Assembly: GCA_964443885.1 (NCBI GenBank) | Contig: CAYUES010000016.1 | Coordinates: 1-19,581, forward strand | Length of the DNA: 19,581 bases | Direction of reading: 5' to 3' | Origin: OMIS01 sp964443885 | Lineage (GTDB): Bacteria > Patescibacteriota > Microgenomatia > UBA1400 > PJMF01 | Part shown: one piece after another, positions 14,877 to 19,581 of the stretch | Numbering within the stretch: position 1 is the stretch's first letter | How the letters are laid out: each line of letters opens with the position of its first letter | Translations under genes and position numbers: made by a program | The notes under the pieces: generated by a model | Database searches by the model: none | Seen by the model: the letters and a program-made list of their open reading frames with translations, nothing else | Told to the model about the DNA's origin: nothing

Positions 14877-15722
14877 CTACTTCTGGCAGTTCGGGCAGTA
14901 AAACGTACTCCGTCCAGCTTGTTTTTCCCGAATAATCGCGTGACCACAATTTGGACAAGGCAAACCAGTTTTGCCATAAGTGCGCACCACATTCTGATAC
15001 TGTCCTGCAAAACCATCGATGTCCCGGAAGTTATCAATGGTGGCACCACCGAGCTCAATTCCAGAGGTAATAACGGCTTTGGCGGCTATTAGTAGTCGGT
15101 TAGATTCTTCTTTCGAGAGAGAATTGGCTGGCCGAAACGGATTAAGCTGTGCCAAGTTGAGCGCATCATTGGCATAAATATTCCCCACACCAGCTGCAAC
15201 CGCGTTATCCATCAAGACCAGCTTAACCGGCAGACCTCGCTTTTGCAGCTTCTGATAAAAGTACTCCTCTGTAACGAGTGGATCGATAATATCTGGACCG
15301 AGCGTACTAAATTCCTTCAGCACCTGTGCTTCATCTAGTACTTTCAGCCAACCAAAAACGCGTAAGTCATTAAAAAAAAGTGTCGCAGCATCAGAAAGTT
15401 CGACGACGACACGAGTATACTTGTTGGGCAGTTGTGCTACCCAATCAGCCGATGGATGGCCCCCACCCAGGCGAATTTTTGGATCTTGGTAGATGAGCTG
15501 GCCGGTCATCTTGAGATGGACGAGTAATTTTTCTGGCACATCAAAGTCAAATTGAATTACTTTAGAGCGGCGCGAAATACCGGTGATTGCGGCACCTTCT
15601 AAGGTTGCGGGTGAGCCTACAAAACTTTTATCACGCTGCACTGTAATTTTTTGAATTTTTTTGCCCACGACAACATCGCGCAAGCGGCGGGCAATCGTTT
15701 CGACTTCTGGTAGTTCTGGCAT
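14877..15722 (-). CDS. mutM: Formamidopyrimidine-DNA glycosylase (Fpg/MutM)
   Basis: 281 residues, normal family length. The N-terminus MPELPEVETI carries the catalytic Pro2 and Glu3. K54 in SRRSKV corresponds to the conserved beta-loop Lys. The helix-two-turns-helix is at about 168-190 (AAGVGNIYAND), with Asp where many family members have Glu. A zinc finger uses C256, C259, C276 and C279, and R271 in GRSTFYC contacts the lesion. It removes oxidised purines such as 8-oxoguanine from DNA and nicks the abasic site. It converges with the lactate dehydrogenase (78-base gap without a clear hairpin) and is divergent from the tRNA-Lys promoter. Confidence 0.95.
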   Translation of the reverse strand: MPELPEVETIARRLRDVVVGKKIQKITVQRDKSFVGSPATLEGAAITGISRRSKVIQFDFDVPEKLLVHLKMTGQLIYQDPKIRLGGGHPSADWVAQLPNKYTRVVVELSDAATLFFNDLRVFGWLKVLDEAQVLKEFSTLGPDIIDPLVTEEYFYQKLQKRGLPVKLVLMDNAVAAGVGNIYANDALNLAQLNPFRPANSLSKEESNRLLIAAKAVITSGIELGGATIDNFRDIDGFAGQYQNVVRTYGKTGLPCPNCGHAIIREKQAGRSTFYCPNCQK

Positions 15723-15753
15723 TGTTGGTCTATTTTACACGTATTCATGGTAA

Positions 15754-15782
15754 TTGTTGTCTGGCAAACTTGCTGATATAAT
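15754..15782 (+). promoter_or_regulatory. Promoter of the tRNA-Lys / HIT transcription unit
   Basis: TTGTTG (15754-15759) and a consensus TATAAT (15777-15782) are 17 bases apart. Transcription would begin near 15789, leaving a leader of about 40 bases for RNase P to remove before the tRNA at 15829. Confidence 0.6.
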
Positions 15783-15828
15783 TACAACCTGCGTTTCGCG
15801 CAAAACAGCTGATTCCCCAAAATCAGAT

Positions 15829-15901
15829 GGGTCCGTAGCTCAGTTGGTAGAGCAGAAGCCTTTTAAGCTTTGTGTCCCGGGTTCGAGTCCCGGCGGACTC
15901 A
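15829..15901 (+). tRNA. tRNA-Lys (anticodon UUU)
   Basis: A complete cloverleaf. The acceptor stem is GGGTCCG with CGGACTC (one G-U pair), the D arm is GCTC-loop-GAGC, and the anticodon stem GAAGC/GCTTT holds loop CTTTTAA with anticodon TTT. The variable loop is five bases and the T arm is CCGGG-TTCGAGT-CCCGG. The discriminator is A. The CCA end is not encoded (genome reads ACAG), so a CCA-adding enzyme is required. Confidence 0.97.
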
Positions 15902-15904
15902 CAG

Positions 15905-16342
15905 ATGAATAATTGCTTCATTTGCAACAGAATAAACCAAATAGAAAATGGGACAAATACATACTTTGTCAAAGAACTTGAGACTGGGTATGTTGTTCTC
16001 GGTGATTACCAGTTCTATTATGGCTACACCTTATTTCTCTCCAAGATCCATGCGCGAGAACTGCATGAGTTAGATCCTAAATTTAAAAATAAATTTCTTA
16101 CTGAAATGGCTCAAGTCGCAGAAGCTGTCTTCAAAGCCTTCAAGCCAGAAAAGCTCAATTATGAATTACTAGGTAATACGGATGAACATATGCACTGGCA
16201 TATCTTCCCTAGAAGAAAAACTGATCCAATGTCACATACGGGAGTATGGGCTGTTAGTAAGGAAATTAGAAAAGCACCAGAAACGGTTCCAACTGATGAA
16301 AACTTAATTAAGATGCAAACACTCCTTAAAAAATATTTGTAG
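15905..16342 (+). CDS. HIT-family hydrolase
   Basis: 145 residues from ATG 15905. The frame stays open upstream to 15872, but that would start inside the tRNA, so 15905 is chosen. CFIC at residues 4-7 is the zinc CxxC often seen at the N-terminus of HIT proteins, and the histidine triad is HMHWHIFP with H95, H97 and H99. HIT enzymes are nucleotidyl hydrolases or transferases acting on substrates such as diadenosine polyphosphates or AMP-lysine adducts; the substrate here cannot be told. The ATG is only three bases after the tRNA-Lys, so the message is made by tRNA processing with almost no leader and no Shine-Dalgarno. Confidence 0.9.
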   Translation: MNNCFICNRINQIENGTNTYFVKELETGYVVLGDYQFYYGYTLFLSKIHARELHELDPKFKNKFLTEMAQVAEAVFKAFKPEKLNYELLGNTDEHMHWHIFPRRKTDPMSHTGVWAVSKEIRKAPETVPTDENLIKMQTLLKKYL

Positions 16343-16443
16343 CTTTACCTGATCATTTCCCCCCGCACCATTTCCTGCTTCTCGTTGTTTTTTTTGTGTT
16401 ACAATTCAAAAAAACTGCCTACGTATTTGATAAGTAAACTACG

Positions 16444-19400
16444 ATGTCTGAACGAAAAAAACATCCATTGGATCTCCTCAAGGATAGAGTAGCACTCACG
16501 TTGTTTTTGGCGCAAACTTGTCTAGTTAGTCTGCCAGTTATCTCGTCTTTAGCTCGTGCTGAAACAGCGCAAGCTGCTCCCGACCAAGGCCCCGTCTTCA
16601 AACTTTCAGCCGACCAACTGGCCAACTTACAAGCTACAGATACCCTTCCAGAACAAGACAGCGCACCTGCCAGCGAAGCTCCCCAGCCAGTTACTGCCAG
16701 CCAACTTGCCGAAGTGCTGGGAGTTTCAGAAGAAACCGTGATCCTCCTCGAACCCAACCAAGTCCGGACTTCCGTCACTCGCTATGAAACCGAAGAAGCC
16801 TACTTTGCAGCCCTAGCAGCCGACCAAGCAGTCGCTGCTGCTTCCCAGTCACATATTGAAGTGCAGCAAGCCGATGGCACAATGGTTTGGCAGGAAGTTC
16901 CTAGGAGGGTACATGCTGAACGAGCCCCACTCAGAGTAGCTGCCAATGAGTGTAGTATCGAGGCCTATGCTGATGATGGCCATATTGGTGCTGGCTCAAC
17001 ATTTACCGAAGTTGAGTACGATATCGCTCCCAGTGGCACAAAGATTTTTCATGATGGAGTTGAAAACCCTACCGGGCCACTTGTGATGATCCAACTGAAC
17101 TCAGAAACATTTAATCCCCAAGATACTGATAATACTCAACGCGTTATTCGCCTTTATACGAAAGGTGCCGACGTAGTCCCGGGTGGAGCAACCACCGTAG
17201 TCATGCAAGTGGTAACAGAAAATGGAACGATGTTTAACTATGGTTTTGCAGGTGTCCCTGCAGCTGAATCTTTTGCTACTGGCTGGCTTCGTCATGAATA
17301 TCGCGTAACATTGCCAAAAAGTTATGGCAAAAAAACTAACAAAATATCGTTCGTCGTATCGGTGGTGAAGGGGCCAAATTCACAAGTTTACTTGATTGAT
17401 GCGATGTATACATTTGCGTGTGAAGTAGGAGTGTACTTGCCAAATGTCAGTACCCCCGATAAAGCACCCGACGTATTTGCTGAAAAAATACGGAATGGCT
17501 GGTTGGCCTTTAGAAAACAAAATGCAACCGAGACTAATGAGGCTTTTAAAGCACGCGTCGCCCAAGAATACGGCATCAATGTTGGTGATTATGGTGCTAT
17601 TACCGATGTGACAGAGAACTGGATTGCAGTTAATCCAAACACAGTCTACTACCAAGTTAATACTACTGATGGCTCACCAATCAAACTAGAGTTTAGCGAT
17701 GCAAAAGTAAAACACGCAGCCCTCTTGACTTCAGCGGGAGATACGATGGGGGCACAAATGCTCGGCTTTATTCCTCTTACTGGCGTAAGCGCCATTGCAC
17801 AAGTTCCTGAATTTTTAGCAAAAGTAACCATGGATGTTGCGGGTCAAAAAACTGCCGGCTACCTCGTCAATGCAGGAAAGCTGATTTCTCGTGTTGGGAC
17901 GGTGGGAGGAGCGATGACTATCTTTGTGTGGAATAGTTTTTACGAAGCCCCATTCACAATGTGGGATGCAACGCACCCTGAATACTTAATTCTTCACCGT
18001 GAAGGCAAACAAGCCGGCATGGTTTCGATTGCACCTGGTACCAAGTCACTTGCTGATATCGAAAAATTAATTACCGGTGCGCTACCGGCTGCAACGTACA
18101 TCGCAAAGTCAGAGCTTCTAAAGTACTTGACTCCCGCCGAAGCTACGGAGCTACAGAAACAAGCATGGTACACCGTGGCCGGGCGTTGGCTTATTTTTGA
18201 TAAAACTACTTTAGATCAAAAGAGTATTCCGTCACTTCCAGCCAGCACCACTATTCTGCGCAATGAAGTTACGAGCGCTGGCTCTTTAGAAGAAATAGTA
18301 GCTACTGAGTATTTATATCATCCAACCGTTGTTCCGGCTGGCTTTGCTGAACATACTGCTTTCGTTCAAAATGAGTATACGCAGCTGATTCAAACCATGG
18401 CGACTGCGTTCACGGTGGCTGGCTTTGACGCCCACTCCGCACTTACCCAAGCACTCTATCCTGCCAATGAACGCTCGCTGGCCGCCAACGCTGGACGCTA
18501 CTTTAGAGGCAACCCAACCACCGAAACTAGAGATTTTGTCGCTGATATTAACCTGAGTATGCAGCAACTGCTCCATCTTTCGGCGGTGACTGAAGAAGCC
18601 ATCGAAATCTTACTTTCCAAGAGCAGTACTGATCATCAGGAAACGCAGAAAATACAGGAGCAGGTGGCAATTTTATTTGGCCACCTCCAACTTGTTCAAA
18701 AGAGAATTACTGATAGCAATGGTAGCTACTTCGTTGGCAAAGAACTGGAAGCATATAAACAAGCTCACTTTACTCTGGCCACTACACACACCCGTACTCC
18801 TGGACAAGAAATCTCTCTGGGCTACCTCACTGATGATGTAAATCCAGATACTGGTCAATTTGGTATGAAGCGTGGTGAAGCATACTTTACTGCTGCTACT
18901 GCCAGCTTGATTAAAATGACTAATCTGCTTCTTGATCCAAAGATTAAGAATAAAAACTTGGCCGTTACACGAACTCTTGATACGCACAATCAACTCACCT
19001 TCAAACCTGTCCTTACCGAGCTACCAAGCGCTGGTGATGTTGATAGTCTATCAGATGCTGATGCTGTAAAGCTGCTTTCTGCGGTAAATCGACAAATTAG
19101 TAAGTTAGCAGATCAACAGTACAATAATGAAAAACTAACCGATGCAGTTGTTTCAAGTCCATTCGTACAACCCACCACTAAAGCTCGCCAGAAGGCTTTA
19201 TTAGAAGCATCAAAACAAAAGATTACTGAAGCACTCGTACCGCTAAAAGAAGTGCAACGCAAAATTGAAGACAAACTGAATGGCACAGCCAAGGCATTTG
19301 CGGTTACCAACTACACAGCCAGTTTTCAAGAATTTTTTGGCACTAATACAACCGCCCGTCTCTTACAACAAACTGAGTATCTTACCGCCGACTTTTTAAG

Positions 19401-19581
19401 TCAGCTTGAACTCAAAAGTGCCACCAGCACAGCAAGTTATGAGCAGCTCCAAACCTTGGTCAATACCCATTTGTCAGCGTGGCATGCTTTCCTAAAAGAC
19501 AACCAGCTACCGTCATCCGCCACAATCAATGCCGCTGGCAGTGATTTCTACGTACCACCTCAAGATGTACATGCTGTACCG
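16444..19581 (+). CDS. Very large exported protein of unknown function (3' end cut by window edge)
   Basis: At least 1046 codons, open to the window end. An N-terminal signal peptide (basic start, hydrophobic 17-35) probably ends at LARA (residue 39). Residues 40-165 are Ala/Gln/Pro/Glu-rich and low in structure. About 168-330 look like a beta-rich domain bracketed by the only two cysteines I find in the mature part, C170 and C326, which could form a disulfide. Residues about 420-505 are unusually hydrophobic and Gly/Ala-rich and end near VWNSFYEAPF; they might insert in or contact a membrane. From about 620 onward the protein is largely helical, with Gln/Glu/Lys/Leu-rich stretches near 735-760 and 915-950 that could form coiled coils. 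I recognise no enzyme family. No Shine-Dalgarno precedes the ATG. Confidence 0.75.
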   Translation, partial: MSERKKHPLDLLKDRVALTLFLAQTCLVSLPVISSLARAETAQAAPDQGPVFKLSADQLANLQATDTLPEQDSAPASEAPQPVTASQLAEVLGVSEETVILLEPNQVRTSVTRYETEEAYFAALAADQAVAAASQSHIEVQQADGTMVWQEVPRRVHAERAPLRVAANECSIEAYADDGHIGAGSTFTEVEYDIAPSGTKIFHDGVENPTGPLVMIQLNSETFNPQDTDNTQRVIRLYTKGADVVPGGATTVVMQVVTENGTMFNYGFAGVPAAESFATGWLRHEYRVTLPKSYGKKTNKISFVVSVVKGPNSQVYLIDAMYTFACEVGVYLPNVSTPDKAPDVFAEKIRNGWLAFRKQNATETNEAFKARVAQEYGINVGDYGAITDVTENWIAVNPNTVYYQVNTTDGSPIKLEFSDAKVKHAALLTSAGDTMGAQMLGFIPLTGVSAIAQVPEFLAKVTMDVAGQKTAGYLVNAGKLISRVGTVGGAMTIFVWNSFYEAPFTMWDATHPEYLILHREGKQAGMVSIAPGTKSLADIEKLITGALPAATYIAKSELLKYLTPAEATELQKQAWYTVAGRWLIFDKTTLDQKSIPSLPASTTILRNEVTSAGSLEEIVATEYLYHPTVVPAGFAEHTAFVQNEYTQLIQTMATAFTVAGFDAHSALTQALYPANERSLAANAGRYFRGNPTTETRDFVADINLSMQQLLHLSAVTEEAIEILLSKSSTDHQETQKIQEQVAILFGHLQLVQKRITDSNGSYFVGKELEAYKQAHFTLATTHTRTPGQEISLGYLTDDVNPDTGQFGMKRGEAYFTAATASLIKMTNLLLDPKIKNKNLAVTRTLDTHNQLTFKPVLTELPSAGDVDSLSDADAVKLLSAVNRQISKLADQQYNNEKLTDAVVSSPFVQPTTKARQKALLEASKQKITEALVPLKEVQRKIEDKLNGTAKAFAVTNYTASFQEFFGTNTTARLLQQTEYLTADFLSQLELKSATSTASYEQLQTLVNTHLSAWHAFLKDNQLPSSATINAAGSDFYVPPQDVHAVP

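Noticed and set aside
15872..15904. Upstream start of the HIT protein inside the tRNA
   Set aside because: It would translate the tRNA T-arm; the 145-residue product from 15905 already has the usual HIT N-terminal CxxC.
16343..16443. Terminator after the HIT gene at the run of eight T near 16388
   Set aside because: No GC-rich stem precedes the T-run; the only pairing is between T-rich and A-rich tracts, which is weak.
16699..16750. Helix-turn-helix-like stretch (SQLAEVLGVSEETV) in the large exported protein
   Set aside because: It lies just after a signal peptide in an Ala/Gln/Pro/Glu-rich exported region, where a DNA-binding role makes no sense; the resemblance is short.

Overview
The window looks like a stretch of a small, moderately AT-rich bacterial chromosome. 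I think a member of the Candidate Phyla Radiation (Patescibacteria), possibly a Microgenomates-like lineage, is most likely. This is inference from four things: a transketolase split into two genes, short fermentative and sugar-polymer gene sets, very large secreted proteins of unknown role ending in threonine/proline linkers or membrane anchors, and mixed Shine-Dalgarno and near-leaderless starts. All ten complete genes read through at normal length with TGA treated as stop. That argues against the UGA=Gly code of Gracilibacteria and Absconditabacteria. No rRNA or taxonomic marker is present to settle it.

Layout. (1) 1-5417, minus strand: an alpha-glucan operon, read GT4 glycogen/starch-synthase-like glycosyltransferase, GH57 alpha-amylase-type hydrolase, GH15 glucoamylase, then a BadF/NAGK-type sugar kinase cut by the window edge. 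Together they could build an alpha-glucan store, cut it, release glucose and phosphorylate it. (2) 5418-6121: a 704-base gap that is not empty. It holds a promoter-like site, a set of nested stems closed by a perfect 14-bp long-range helix, and a strong intrinsic terminator, all fitting a minus-strand structured RNA of about 370 nt that I cannot assign to a family. (3) 6122-11467, minus: a 1781-residue secreted beta-helix surface protein with a duplicated module, an SdrD-like repeat, a Thr/Pro linker, an Fn3 domain and three C-terminal membrane helices. (4) 11645-13826, plus: transketolase N-half, a four-helix membrane protein, transketolase C-half. (5) 13875-14798, plus: a lactate dehydrogenase with an apparently leaderless promoter and a Rossmann fold that looks NADP-type. 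(6) 14877-15722, minus: formamidopyrimidine-DNA glycosylase. (7) 15829-16342, plus: tRNA-Lys(UUU) followed three bases later by a HIT-family hydrolase. (8) 16444 to the end, plus: at least 1046 residues of an exported protein without recognisable domains.

Metabolically the picture is a fermenting cell: stored glucan to glucose to hexose phosphate, carbon shuffled through the non-oxidative pentose phosphate branch by the split transketolase, and reducing power disposed of through lactate dehydrogenase. The best candidates for something undescribed are the structured RNA at about 5650-6018, the predicted NADP preference of the lactate dehydrogenase, the membrane protein embedded between the transketolase halves, and the two giant exported proteins.
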